Shown: positions 20,567-31,249, counted from the first letter of the stretch. The stretch: 64,000 bases of DNA from Prorocentrum cordatum (GCA_963575745.1 CAUYUJ010018493.1:419131-483130); one strand, 5' to 3'. The notes: generated by a model from the sequence alone, not told the origin. A program made the numbers and translations.

Positions 20567-20905
20567 CTTCGCCCGAGGAGTGCCAGCGGCCGCCGGCGCC
20601 TCCGCGGCAGGCTCGGGCGGCCTCGGGGCGGTGGCGTCTGACGCCCCCGGCGCAGGAGCCTCGCCGGCGGGGCCGCCGCCGTCTGCCGCGGGAGGTGCGC
20701 CGGCGGGGGCCGGCAGCTCCGCGGCGGTCTCGGGCGGCTTCGGGCCAAGCACGGCGGCGGGGCCCCAGGGCGGACTTGCCGGAGGCCCCGCCTGGCCTGG
20801 GGCCGGGGCCTGCTCGGGGACCCGCGCGCGGGGCAGGGCGATGACCATGGGCTCGCTGCCGCTGTTGACCACGCCCCCCTTCGTCTTGCCCGACGGCGGC
20901 GGCAC
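20567..20905 (-). CDS. Putative proline/alanine-rich exon
   Basis: Starts after an AAGAG|GTG acceptor and stays open for 113 codons to a possible AAG|GG donor. The first third is gene-like (VPPPSGKTKGGVVNSGSEPM then VIALPRARVPEQ); the rest is Pro/Ala-rich with PKPPETAAELPAP. It lies 140 bp beyond the stop of the glycosyltransferase gene on the same strand, so it would belong to a separate gene. Its composition resembles the ectodomain side of the exon at 7974-7712, but the phases do not fit without another exon. Low-complexity GC-rich sequence can mimic this, hence low confidence. Confidence 0.35.
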
Positions 20906-21044
20906 CTCTTAAGGGACGCAGAGATTCCAGGATGTCAGATATCTTGCCGTACCATGATTGACGTTCCTTCTCCCTTCCATGTCCCATATCTTCAAATTTT
21001 CCTGGGAACCTATGTATATTTGTGTCTGTGTCGATTTTCTCCTC

Positions 21045-21907
21045 CTAGACCTCGTAGCCAGCCGGGACAACGATGAACTGAGGCACGCTCAGGCTCGGGT
21101 CCAGTGGCGCGATGGCCTCGGCGGCGGCCTTGGCGCGCAGTGTGGCCACGTGCAGGGCTGGCATGTCCACCTTTTGGCGGCGCGCAGAGAGGGGCAGGGG
21201 GAGGGGAAGGCTTCTTAGGAGCAGGCTGCTTCTTAGAAGGCTCGCGCCTCCTACGAAGCATCGGGTTCTTCTAAGAAGCCTGCCCCCCTCCCCCTGCGCC
21301 CCTCTGCGCGTGGCTGAACCTTGCCGGCGCTGTCGTGGGGGATGCTGGAGCGCACCCCGAAGTAGGGCATGCCCAGCTTGGCGGAGAGGATCTCGAAGTC
21401 CCACGAATGCGACTTCTGCTGGATCTCCACCAACACGGTGCCGCGCCTCGAGCACACCATGTTCGCGATCCCAGCGCCGTGGGGGGCCACAACGATCCTC
21501 GCGCCATAGAACATCTGGCACGTGGACAACACGTCTGGGCTCTTGGGCCAGTCCGAGAACACCTCGATGCTCCATCCAGGGAGGTCCTGCCGCAGGCTCT
21601 CCAGCACGGCGTCGTTGTTCAGCACGGCACGCGGCTTGGCCTCTCGGGGGAGTCCGAGACGGGGGGCAGTCGCAAATCATGGCCCGAGGCATGTGCGCGG
21701 ACGAGGGGTGTGGGCCAGGGCACGTATTGAACGATGGAGAGGGGGCCCTGGAAATTTGGACAAAATTAATGCCTGGGCCAATCAATCCCCTCCCCAGGTC
21801 ATTACGCATAAACGTTGGAAAAATAGTCCTCGCCGTCGTCGTCGCCGTGCGCCTCCTCGACCTCCGCAGTCGTCGTCAGAGTCGTCGTCACAGTCGTCGT
21901 CGTCGTC

Positions 21908-21946
<39 letters not shown>

Positions 21947-23648
21947 CGTCGTTGTCGTCCGTCGCCGTCGTCCGTCGTCGTCCATCGTCGGTCGTCGGTC
22001 GTCGGTCGTCGGTCGTCGGTCGTCGTCGTCGTCGTCGTCGTCGTCGTCCTCGTCGTCGTCCTCGTCGTCGTCAGCGCCAGCGTCAGCGTCGTCGTCGTCG
22101 TCGTCGTCGTTGTCAGCGTCGTCGTCGTCAGCGTCGTCATCGTCGTCGTCGTCGTCGCCCGCCCAGTGGTCGCCCCCGAGCCTTGCGCGGGTCCCGCACC
22201 ACCAGCAGTGCCACAGGGGCGCCGCCCTCCTGCTGTGGAGGGATCACCCTGGCCAGGCTGGCGCGAACCAACGCACTGGCCCCCTGCACGGCGTTCGGCT
22301 GGGTGCCGACCTGCCTGTTCATGCACCCGTTGCCAGGCGGGAAGTAGGCTGTCGTGGCCGTCCACTGGCCGTCCAGCAGCTTGTTTTCCTGCCCGGGGGA
22401 GGTCTCGATGCCCATTAGCCTAGGAACAAGGACAGGCGATACACCACCACGGTCGACACTACCACCGGCGAGAGACGCCATAAAGGGTCCTCCTGGTGGT
22501 GTGATCCGCCCGCTCTCGCTCGAGAGAAATCCCCGATCCCCAGCTTGGGGAGGCGTCGTGGACCCAGTTGTTGGGGGTGGCTGTGGTGTGGTGTCGCCTC
22601 TCCTCTCTCCGACAGCCTGGCCCAAGCCTGCCCCACCTCGTTGATCAGCCCAGTGTGGAAGACCGTCCGCGGATCTTCGAGGACCGAGGGGTACTGCTGC
22701 CGCACCCAGACGATCCTTGTCTTATGATGTTCCAACGTACTTTAGCTTTGATCACCAGAAAGGATTTCAAGCACCAAGAAAGTGTCGAAACTGCAGGGCT
22801 TTTACGTGCCAGGCCCTGTGAGGCGATCCTCCTTCGGCACTTCGCCAGCGTGTCGGGCAGACACTGCTGCGATACTGTTCGGGGTGCTCGAAATTATTTC
22901 TGGGATGTGGCCCCCAAGAACGATGGGAACAACATAATCCTTCGGGCGCCCGAGTTATCCGGGGTAACTCGGGTCCGGGGTAACTCGGGCTTGGATTCCC
23001 GAAAAAAGGAACCCGAGTTAGCCCTGACCCGAGTTACCCCTGATCATGTGGGGCTCTGGACGCCCGAGTTATCCGGGGTAACTCGGGTCCGGGATAACTC
23101 GGGCTCGGATTCCCGAAAAACGAACCCGAGTTATCCCTGACCCGAGTTACCCCTGATGATTCGGGGCTCTGAATCCTTGTCATCGAGTCTATGAGGAAGT
23201 GATAGTAGTGACCCCACATGGGCTGCGTAAGGACAACGACGGTGCTCAGCGGCCCCCCCCAAACCAGCGTCTCGCTCTCCGGCACGCTCCCTTCGTTGGG
23301 CCCTGGCGCGTGAGGCACGCAGACGGGGCTCCCGCCGGCAGCAACGCAGTACGGCTTCTTGCTGGCAGTGTTCGCACGGGAATTCCACACACAAGTTCCA
23401 GATCCGAATCTGCAGCCAGGCCAAGGAGAAGTCAGGTCCTTGCCTTCGGGCGTGGTGACTTGGCCCTTGCAGCTGATGTTGACGTTATGCAGCACCTGCA
23501 CTAGCGCCTTCTCGCCCTGGGGATCGGACAGGACCTGCCCCATGTCCAGCCGTGCATCGCCGACTTCGTCGCTGCCAGCTGGGCAGCAGCGCCGAAAAAA
23601 AAGCACGGCAAGGCAGAGCTGGCGTGCACAGGCCTGTCTGCCAACCAT
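21045..23648 (-). CDS. Family 61 (DUF563-type) glycosyltransferase, five exons
   Basis: Proposed exons: 23648-23176, 22715-22617, 22419-22182, 21640-21320 and 21170-21045 (TAG). They join in frame into about 418 residues. Exon 1 starts at MVGRQACARQLCLAVLFF, a plausible signal anchor for the Golgi or ER, then a Cys-containing luminal part and QPMWGHYYHFLIDSMTR, the first family 61 motif. Exon 2 continues IVWVRQQYPSVLEDP. Exon 3 ends VALLVVRDPRK, matching the Arg-rich strand before the nucleotide-sugar site. Exon 4 has VLNNDAVLESLR, SDWPKSPDVL and the hallmark ARIVVAPHGAGIANMVCS, then GTVLVEI. Exon 5 ends QFIVVPAGYEV. The acceptor sugar cannot be predicted; relatives transfer xylose, arabinose or GlcNAc. 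An in-frame Met at 23744 is an alternative start. Confidence 0.8.
21171..21319 (-). other. GT61 intron 4: compact inverted-repeat element (family C)
   Basis: GT-AG intron inside an AAGGT direct repeat (GGCAAG|GTTC and CAAAAG|GTGG). Almost the full length is one inverted repeat: GCGCAGAGGGG, then GGGAGGGGGGCAGGCTTCTTAG on one side, and CTAAGAAGCCTTCCCCTCCCCC, CCCCTCTCTGCGCG on the other (minus strand). Confidence 0.8.
21641..22181 (-). other. GT61 intron 3 with (GTC)n array and an element-like segment
   Basis: The junction lies in an AGGC repeat (CGCAAG|GCTC and CGAGAG|GCCA), GC donor. It holds a (CGT)n tract (about 21830-22160). At 21665-21800 a segment with CAAATCATGGCCCGAGGCAT and GTGCGCGG is related to the insertion at 42304-42500. 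Confidence 0.75.
22420..22616 (-). other. GT61 intron 2
   Basis: The junction lies in an AGGCT repeat (GCCAG|GCTG and CCTAG|GCTA). GC donor, AG acceptor. Inside, ACACCACCAGG and CCGGTGGTAGTGT face each other. Confidence 0.75.
22716..23175 (-). other. GT61 intron 1: two tandem hairpins
   Basis: Both ends lie in the direct repeat ACAAGGAT (23180-23173 and 22720-22713), so removal yields ATG ACA AGG ATC. The donor would be GA. At about 22945-23165 a unit of about 115 bp with CCCGAGTTATCCGGGGTAAC and CTGACCCGAGTTACCCCTGA is present twice, each able to fold on itself. Confidence 0.75.
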
Positions 23649-23654
23649 CGTAGC

Positions 23655-24376
23655 ATGACGTTGGGTGATTCGGGCGGGCTGCGCAAAACGTGGAGGCCGG
23701 AAGCGCTTGAGCCAGCCATCGTACCATATATATACTGCAAGCAACCAAACACAAAACGATGATTCTCAGTGTGAACTCCTATTGATCGGCCGACCCCCGC
23801 GTCCCGGGGGTGAACAGGCGTGTGAGCTGATTGGCTGCCCCTCTCCCCATTTCCCCCTCCCTGGAGTCCAGCATCAAATTGTAAGGAAGGGGCGGGGGGG
23901 GGGGGCGAGCTCGTCAACGCACCTCTGAAGCCTCCAGAGCCTCCAGAAAGCTCCAAGACGGTCCCAGAGCGCCCAAACAAAACGGCCCGAGAGTCCAAGA
24001 GAGCGTCGAGACCGCCCAGGGTATCCCGTAGACGGTAAAAAGATGGATCCACGACGGCGAACGAGGCCCTCAAGACAGCCCAAGAGCGCACCCAGAGGCT
24101 CGCCGAGAGAGCCCCGAGAAAGAAAATTGCCCACATCCACTCGGATAACGTACATGTTTCATGTTCCTGTATACTACTGCCACCACAGTTCAGTCCTGAT
24201 TTGTCCAGTGGCGACAGTGCCAATATGAAATTGTGCCTGTTTGGCGACGTTGTCGTCCCCGTACTGCCGGTGAGGCACTCCTTTTGCGCAGACCTGTTCT
24301 GGCACCCGACTGCAACACCCCGCGTGGACAAGCATTCGGGGCGAGACCCGGCGTGTAGTTTCCACTCTATAGCGTA
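23655..24376. other. Upstream region of the GT61 gene; no other gene seen
   Basis: ATATATAT lies at about 23725-23735, some 80 bp upstream of the chosen start. A G/C homopolymer run is at 23888-23905, and CCAAGA / CCCAAGAG repeat words of the family at 52.5-53.6 kb are at 23940-24120. Confidence 0.4.
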
Positions 24377-24542
24377 CACCCTGCGAAATGCTTCAGAAAT
24401 CATGGGTTAAGAAATTCATAGGCTCAGAACTTGAATAAAAAACCCAACGTTTCTATCAAAATCTTAAGATTTACATGGAAACGTTAAGAATAATCGAGAC
24501 TCTGGCCGAAAACTTAGGATTTCTTAAGCATCGCCTGAGGTG
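24377..24542. mobile_element. Short TIR element, family E, copy 1
   Basis: Ends CACCCTGCGAAATGCTT and AAGCATCGCCTGAGGTG are inverted repeats, bounded by TA on both sides, as expected for a Tc1/mariner-type TA target. AT-rich interior. Copy 2 at 56766-56930 is about 85-90% identical by eye. Confidence 0.8.
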
Positions 24543-24599
24543 TACTTGAGCATACTTTGTTGCTGAGGTCATGTCGATTGCTCCAGTGTGCGTACATGG

Positions 24600-25430
24600 A
24601 TCCAAATAGCAGCTTCCCAGGTACTTCCTCCAGAGCCATCGGCCTCGAGAGGCCCCCTGGATGCCGCGAGATGCCCCCAAGAGGTTCCCAAGAGGTCCCC
24701 AAGAGGCCCCCGAGATGCCCACACGAAACCCCAAGCCCAAAGCTGTCCCTCAGAGCCCCGCGGGAGCGCTCCGAAGAGACCCCAGGAGATACCCCTGAGG
24801 GCTAGGAGGAAGAGGGGGAGGAGGAGGAGGAGGAGGAGGAGGAGGAAGAGGAGAAGGAAGAAGAGGAGGAGAGGAAAGAGGAGGAGGAGGAGGAGGAACA
24901 GGCGAAACAATGCAAAGAAAACGGGAAGGAGGAACCGCTGGATGAGGGAGGAACGCAAGATACAAAGAGCACGATGATAACAATGGAGAGGCAGAGGAAG
25001 GAGAAATGATGATGATGGTGATGATGACGATGACGATGATGATGATGAGGATGATGATGATGAGCGCGTGGGTGGCTTTGGGGATCCTAGCTCTTCATTC
25101 CTCCTTTTTCTCCCAAGCCCAAGGGGAAGAATACCTGGAGAAGGCGAATGACGACGGGACGATAATGATGCCGATGACGTGGGCGATGATGATGAGGATG
25201 AGGATGATGATGATGATGATGATGATGGCCATGATGATGGTAATGCTGATGATGACGCTGATGTTGCTGAATATAATGACGCTACTGGTGATGACGACGA
25301 TGACGAGGATGATGGTGCTGATGCTGGTGATGATGATGAGGATGGCAATGGCGATGTTTACAACTGTGGTTACGTGGGTGGCAATGATGAAGAGGATAGT
25401 GAGGATGATGATGTTGACCATGACCACATG
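24600..25430. repeat. CCAAGAGG words, then GGA and GAT arrays
   Basis: 24650-24800 has AGAGGCCCCC / CCCAAGAGG repeats. 24805-24900 is GGA-rich. 25004-25065 and 25145-25420 are (GAT)n with many substitutions. Met- or Asp-rich frames here are artefacts. 25430-25730 shows nothing recognisable. Confidence 0.85.
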
Positions 25431-25734
25431 GATGCATTTCGCAACGCTGGCTCGTCAGTCCTCCTCCTGCTGCGCTGCGCACCTGCCACGGTGAACGCTC
25501 TCATTCGCAGGGTGCTGAAAAAATCTGATTGCCGGGATAGAGTGAAACAGGTAATAAAGCGAAACACCTGACAACCACCCCCTGCGACAAGGTTGTCGCT
25601 AGAACCCTTTCAATGACAACCTTTTCCTGTTCGCCTCTCTCCTTTTTCTCTTGTGCGCAGCGCTTATGCAGTGCGCGGCAACGCACTAGCACCTACTCCC
25701 CGCTACCGAAGGTGCCCAGAAATGGGCACTCACC

Positions 25735-26740
25735 ATCGCCATGGTTGCCACCCGTGGTCGCCCCACCAGGTGCCGTCCTGGTCGCCCCACCATTGTCGAT
25801 CCTTGTCGCACTTCCCACCCCTGCCGTGGAATTACTTGCCTTGCTCGCCGCCACCGCGGCTGTTGGCACCTTCGCCAGGCTGGTGCTCACGCCCCTTCCC
25901 CTTGCCACCCGAAACCGCGGCGCGCCTCTTTTCCCAAGTCCAGCCGCGCCTGTCTGCGATAGCATTTCGCCGTCGCTAGGCAGACCTCGCCCGCCGCACC
26001 TGGCAAGACCCGCCCGCGAAGATTACCGGGGGCATGTGCGCGCCGCGCTTGAAGAACTCGCGGTTGAGGTCGAACTTGCCGAAGTCTACAAGCTTCTGTT
26101 TGGACGCGGGCATCTAGCGCCAAGTCCTCGAAGCGGACCCCATGGAAGGGCCCGGTCGGAAGGGGGGCGTGGTCTTGTCGACCGAAGCGCTTCTCAAAAC
26201 CTCCGCTGCCGCGGATGAAGCTTCGCCGAAGACACGCGTGAAAGTCCACTTCGCGCACTGTTCCTTGCGCGCTTGTACTTCCGGGCGGTGGCTGTGGAGT
26301 GGGGGGCCCTGGCCCAAGAACGGGATGTTCTTGATGGGGCAGGGGCGCCCCCCGATCCCCGATCAGCTCTCGTCGAACAGGGCCCCCGCCATCACGGAGC
26401 AGATCTCGGGCAGGTCGGAGCCGTAGAGCCCGAGCGCGGAGATGCCGTGGCATAGCCGAATGCCCGAGCACGGTCCCAAGCGAAACATGCGCACGAGCCC
26501 GTTCGGACGTCGGTTTCGTGCTCCTGCTTCCAGCAGTGCCACGCTGCCAGGATGATCTGAAAGCCTTGGGCCCGTAGCTCAGGCACCGCGCAGAAGAGCG
26601 CCACGTCGGAGTCCCCGCAGAGGATTGGAGGGCGAAGCTCGGCCAGGGACAGCGCGAGACAATCCCAGAAACGTTTGCGCGCCTCTCCACCGCCGCGACG
26701 GTCGCGCTTCGCCGCCCTGAAGTTCACGCGCACGTTGCCA
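25735..26740 (-). pseudogene. Degenerate endonuclease/exonuclease/phosphatase-like gene
   Basis: The minus strand keeps a gene-like signal through two stops and at least two frame changes. In order: RVNFRAAKRDRRGG; ARKRFWDCLALSLAELRPPI then LCGDSDVALF (the place of the GDxN motif of EEP nucleases, here damaged); VPELRAQGFQIILAAWHCW; after a frame change, LCHGISALGLYGSDLPEICS; KWTFTRVFGEASSAAAEVL; a stop at about 26113; MPASKQKLVDFGKFDLNREF then HMPPVIFAGG; and last, WWGDQDGTWWGDHGWQPW (near 25760). The EEP call rests on the CGD block and overall order. Without the catalytic Asn and with stops it is unlikely to encode an active enzyme. Confidence 0.45.
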
Positions 26741-27249
26741 GACGGAACTCACCTGCGCCCAGGTCGGCATCGCCGCCCCCCCCCGCCACCGCGGGCATTC
26801 CATGGCCGCGTCTTAGCGGATGCGAGCATTATCCTGATTGCAGCGATCTTCGTATGCCTCGGCTTCGCGTTGCTCTTTTCAGTGGCGGAATATGTTCCAT
26901 TTTGGGTCCGGTGGAACAATGGAAGCCGCGCCCCTGTCACCGCTAATTCTCTTGCGCAGGTCGGAATGGCGCTTCCCGTTTCCATGCCTGCAGCTCCTAT
27001 GAATTTGCGCTGTTCGCGCCCCGTCACCACGGGCTCGGAGCCCCTCGGCGCAGGATCCCCCCTCAGAAGATCCAGCAGGTCTGGCGCCGCGCCCTGAATG
27101 ACGAGGAACTGGCACGAGGAGCTATTGAGGTCACGGGTCATGTGCTCACGCATTCCTGCCTCGCGCCATTTCCTACCCCAGGTGGCAGTCAAGACGCCTG
27201 AGGTGCCCATGCTGGTGCTGCAATTGCCTTTTCCCTAGTCGTGCGCGCC

Positions 27250-27620
27250 GCCGCTGCGGTCGCCCCCCCACCCAAAACCCCGCGCCGCAGTCCATGCCGT
27301 AGTCGAGGAGGCGGCCGTGGACGACGGTGCCCCCCTCCACGTCGTTGCCGACGACGCTCGTGCACCCGCCAGAGATGCTGTAGATCAGCGTCAATGCCCA
27401 AATGTTATTTTCGCCACTCCCCTGAGGCTGCCGTCGGGGATGTGCTTCGCCGACGCGTGGGCGTCATTCAGCTCGGTGGCAACCGCGCCCCAGCTGCTCC
27501 TGGGGGCGGCGTCGAGGTCGATGTGGAAGTCCGGCATCGGGTTGTGGGCCGCGATGTCGGGGCTCGGGCACGGAAGGACGTGCGCCGGGCCCTGCGCATC
27601 GCGAGTGCCCGCGCCTCCCC
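27250..27620 (-). CDS. Acid ceramidase / NAAA-like fragment
   Basis: Two neighbouring minus-strand segments match this N-terminal-nucleophile hydrolase family. The first has MPDFHIDLDAAPRSSWGAVA (27537), like the start of the mature region. The second reads LIYSISGGCTSVVGNDVEGG then TVVHGRLLDYG (27392-27290). In known members the Cys of CTSIV is the nucleophile exposed by self-cleavage, and HGRNLD(Y/F) follows. The two segments are in different frames with a stop between them (27403), and about 70 residues expected between them are missing, so this is a fragment or has an unrecognised intron. Downstream exons were not found; the EEP-like pseudogene lies there. If functional it would cleave lipid amides in an acidic compartment. 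Confidence 0.5.
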
Positions 27621-27699
27621 CGGCCCCCCTCGGGGCGTTAACAGGTTCCGCTCGAACCTTCTGGTGACTGAAAGTCATCCGCAACTGCGCGAGGCCAGC

Positions 27700-29755
27700 T
27701 ACGTCGTCCTCGCTGGAACTGGGGCAGGTTACCCCCCCCCACTCCGGGCTCGCCGGGGCAGCTGCCCACCGGCGTCGCGAGCAAGAGCGCGCCTGGCGGG
27801 CGAAGGTTCCGACCAGGGGCATGATGGGCGCAAGCGAGCGCGTCGGGCTGAACCAGTAGCGTCTTGAGCGAAAATGGCCACAGATCGGATGCATGGGGGG
27901 CCCATGATATACACCACCACCAGGCGGCCATAGGGAAGGAACAAATCTTGCGCGCGACCGCCCCGAGAGGGGTGCCACTGCCTGCCCTCGCAAAACGCAA
28001 GTACTTGCCAAATGGTCATGCGCGAAGGTGGCGGCCGCATTCGGTCGTAAAACAATGCCCCCCAACGTCCTATGGCAACGCGGTGGTGGTGTATAGAAAC
28101 GATGGGCCCACCCGGGATTTCTATAGACCACGTGAATGGTGTTTTCATGCGCATGCAACCGCGTGCCCAAATGACCCCGCACACGTGACATGTCATTATC
28201 GCGAGAGTTGACGCACCCTGCAACCCACCGCCGAAACAATCATCCGATCAACCCCCATGACAGAAACCAGCCCGCGGTGGTGATGTACATGTGCAGGTCC
28301 TGATGACACATGTTGTTGCCTTGAGTGATCTCACTGCCGCCATCTAATCTGACGGCTGAGGCTGAGGAGTGCCCTGGTGGGAACACGAGACGCCCCTTGC
28401 ACCAAACGCTGGCGCAACTCTGCCTCCACGCATTCCGAAAGAGACAGTCAAGGCACGAATGCGGTACGCCCTTTGCGAACCATGGAGCGGTAATAGAAGA
28501 CCGGCAATTTGCGCCCCAGCGCATCACTAAGCAACCCAAATGCCAGAGGCCGTTCAAACCTTGTCTAAGCGACGCTGAGGCTTGTGAATCGCCTCTGCAC
28601 CCAGCGCGGCAGGGCTTACCATGGACACCCAACAGCGGGGCCATAAACAATGCGATTGGCACGGGGACAAGAGACCCCCTGCAAACCTGATGCTTCTGTC
28701 GCCGAAGAGCAACGGCGTGACGGCCTTGCAAGGCAAGCTTGTGCGAAACCGTTCGAGCAGAGGTCTGCCAGTAACTCCACAGGACACCAGATATCCCCCA
28801 GGAAAGAATTCAAGAATGCCCAAGAGGGAGGCGAACTTCCATTTGTCACCCCTGGATTCTACAAGACACTCATTACTGATAGAAACATTCCGATTCCTAC
28901 CAGAGCATCGTACGGTTCCTCCGGACTCCTGCAGACTTCTTTCACGAGCGGCTACGACTCCTACGGGAAGCTGCTCAGACCCCTCGATGGCTCTGATAGT
29001 CATACTGGGGCGTATTACCATACCTGCTCGACCCCATGAGAACGCAACGAGTCTCATCTCATCAGAAACGCCCTACAGGATGTACGAGGACGCCCTACAG
29101 GTTTCGTTGGGGATTGTACCAGACCCCGCGCACACCCCTTCGTCAGATACTGCTGGGAATCCTTACGCCATGCCGCAGATTTTCGGTACGATGCATCTAG
29201 TCCTACTGGGCCATTCCAGAGCTCCTTACGAATAATCGAAGACCTCTGCTAACTCCCACAAGACACATCGCAAGACATTTGGAATCCTCTAGATCTGAAG
29301 CTAATTTCGCTTTCGCGTAAAAATTGTTTTGGGGCGGGGGGGATGAATCGACAAGTAAACAAACACGCAACAATCAGATTGGCGTTCCACTCGTCCGTGT
29401 ACTGAACGCGGAAACCTGGAACGGATTATGAAACGATGCGGATATGCTGGGCTACCAATACTGGGTTCTACTCCCAAGCCGTGTCTGCTACGATCCTGTC
29501 GTGACCCCTGCGACTCCCACAAGGTTCGAGTATACTCATATACGAACACCTGGGATTCAGATTCGATAAAGCGAGGGCGCCCTGCGATTACCAGAGGGTT
29601 CGTGTTACGAGACATCACGACTTTTCTAAGGACCTATTGGGATACTGAGCGGGCCCCCACAAATAGCGCAACGAGCTACGACCCATAGCGGCACCTATAG
29701 AGTCCTATCAGGACTCCCTCTGGAGTCCTACGGCGACATGCATGGAATGCTGAAT
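27700..29755. other. No gene assigned; moderate-GC stretch with degenerate frames
   Basis: Composition is less repetitive than elsewhere. Some frames look partly gene-like (plus strand 28800-29035: FYKTLITDRNIPIPT, SGYDSYGKL), but none extends far or shows a known motif. CCTACAGG / TCCTACGG words recur irregularly from 29070 to 29735, suggesting decay of a tandem sequence. Confidence 0.35.
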
Positions 29756-29759
29756 CAAG

Positions 29760-29915
29760 GGGCGTTCGGTGGAGCTCCGTATGGGGTGACGAAGGGCTGC
29801 GCTGGGTCGCTGGGTGGCGCGGGCGCATGCGGCCGCGGCCACTGGGGCCTTGGGCAGAGCTCCATACGGGGCCACGAAGCGCTGTACTGGGTGCGCCGAT
29901 GTGGTTGACACGCGG
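29760..29915. repeat. Two copies of GAGCTCC(G/A)TA(T/C)GGGG...GCTG unit
   Basis: The segment GAGCTCCGTATGGGG, ACGAAGGGCTGCGCTGGGT recurs about 100 bp later as GAGCTCCATACGGGG, ACGAAGCGCTGTACTGGGT. Confidence 0.7.
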
Positions 29916-29934
29916 AGGGCAGAGGCAGGGACGG

Positions 29935-30120
29935 GAAGAAGGAGGAGGCGGAGGAGGAGGACGAGGAAAAAGAAGGAGGGGAGGGGGAGGAGGAGGAGGA
30001 GGAGGAGGAGGAGGAGGAGGAGGAGGAGGAGGAGGAGGAGGAGGAGGAGGAGGAGGAGGGGGAGGAGGAGGAGGGGGGAGGAGGAGGAGGAGGAGGAGGA
30101 GGAGGAGGAGGAGGAGGCGG
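29935..30120. repeat. GGA microsatellite
   Basis: (GGA)n with rare A/G changes; polypurine on the plus strand. Confidence 0.95.
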
Positions 30121-30247
30121 CGACGCGGGGCACTGCCTCTTCAAAGCGAGGACCCGACACCACAGAACGGCTGGGAACTGCTCGGGGGGTGACACGCCGG
30201 CCTCCGGGGCAAGCGGTAAAGAGGGTCCCGGGGGGAGGCACGTGCGC

Positions 30248-30453
30248 GGTCTGCGGCGCGTCGAGGGGGGAATGATCAAGGGAGACGTAAGACCCGGGTA
30301 CGGGGGACTCGGAAATCCACGACGAGGTCGTCAAAAAAGTGACGAGGCCGAGCCTGCATTTTGACGAGGCCTCCCGCTGCAGACATCCCACGAAACTCCT
30401 CCTCGTCAAAATCCGAGGCGCGGTCTGCGGCGCGTCGAGGGGGGAATGATGGG
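30248..30453. mobile_element. Truncated family B element inside a 28-bp duplication
   Basis: GGTCTGCGGCGCGTCGAGGG, GGGAATGAT is present at 30248-30275 and again at 30424-30451. Between them is a family B element matching 5012-5160 (GGGAGACGTAAGACC...GTCAAAATCCGAGGCGCGG) that lacks its right end. The join falls in the shared GCGCGGTC, so a microhomology-mediated duplication is likely. Confidence 0.75.
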
Positions 30454-30464
30454 ACGCACAGAGA

Positions 30465-30648
30465 CATACTAATACTATATGTCCGCCTTGGAGGCGCGCG
30501 TCCGACCCGAACATATAGTATACCCATCCTGTAGTATATCGTTTCCCGAGCGGTGTGGCCAGAAGCGCCCGCCACGACGCATATACTATAAGATTTCTCG
30601 GTGCGCGCGTCGCCCCTGGGGGGGCGACGCACATATAGTATAAGTATG
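30465..30648. mobile_element. Short TIR element, ACATACT(A/T)ATACTATATGT ends
   Basis: The left end ACATACTAATACTATATGT and reverse complement of the right end ACATACTTATACTATATGT differ at one base in 19. Inside, ATAGTATA-type words recur twice more next to GC-rich hairpin loops. No target duplication was found. Confidence 0.7.
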
Positions 30649-30884
30649 TTGGGGTGTTGCCGAAATGAGAGGGGACCCTTCCCAGAGATTGGGCGTCGCT
30701 TACAGTGGAGGCCAGTCCACAAGGGACCTCCCACAAGAAACCCAACCCTGAGACCCCAGGATGTTCTTCCGTTTTTCGTGTGGGAACGTCACGCTTTCCA
30801 TAGCAAAAGCATCGAAATCCAGAAAAACCGAGGGCGCCCTGGAGGCGAGCAGGGTGTCTCTTGGCATGGTCTCCACTGCAATGG

Positions 30885-31130
30885 GGGGGTGATCAAATGG
30901 GGGGGAAGAAAGGCACAGCCCTCGCTGCCCCCCCCCCCGCCTTATCGCCCCCCCATTGCGCGAAGCCCCAAAAAGCGGCGGGTCTTCTCAGAGGCCCTCC
31001 AGCCTTCTGGGAAGCCCTCTGCTGCGGCTTCGGAGAAAACTGCGAGACAGCATCTGGGAAGGCTGGAGGCCTTCGAATCCTGCTGAGAAGACCTGCTGAG
31101 AAGGCCTGCCCCCCTCTGCCTCTCAGACAT
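30885..31130. repeat. Inverted G7/C7 hairpin and family C-like inverted repeat
   Basis: AATGGGGGGGTGATCAAATGGGGGG faces CGCCCCCCCATTGCG (30880-30963). Next to it TCTTCTCAGAGGCC and CTGCTGAGAAGGCC face each other around GCCTTCTGGGAAG, like family C. Confidence 0.5.
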
Positions 31131-31249
31131 CCGGCCGCTCCAATTGTTTCGATGCGTGGGCCCCTGGAGGTCTGGACCACTTCCCTAAGGCGAAATGTTC
31201 ACCCCGAACGTTTTCTGACGGTCCCGGGGCCCCGCGAGGGCCCCTGGAG

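Noticed and set aside
20982-21044. Spliced-leader or snRNA gene near short AT-rich stretches
   Set aside because: No match to the dinoflagellate spliced-leader core was seen anywhere by eye.
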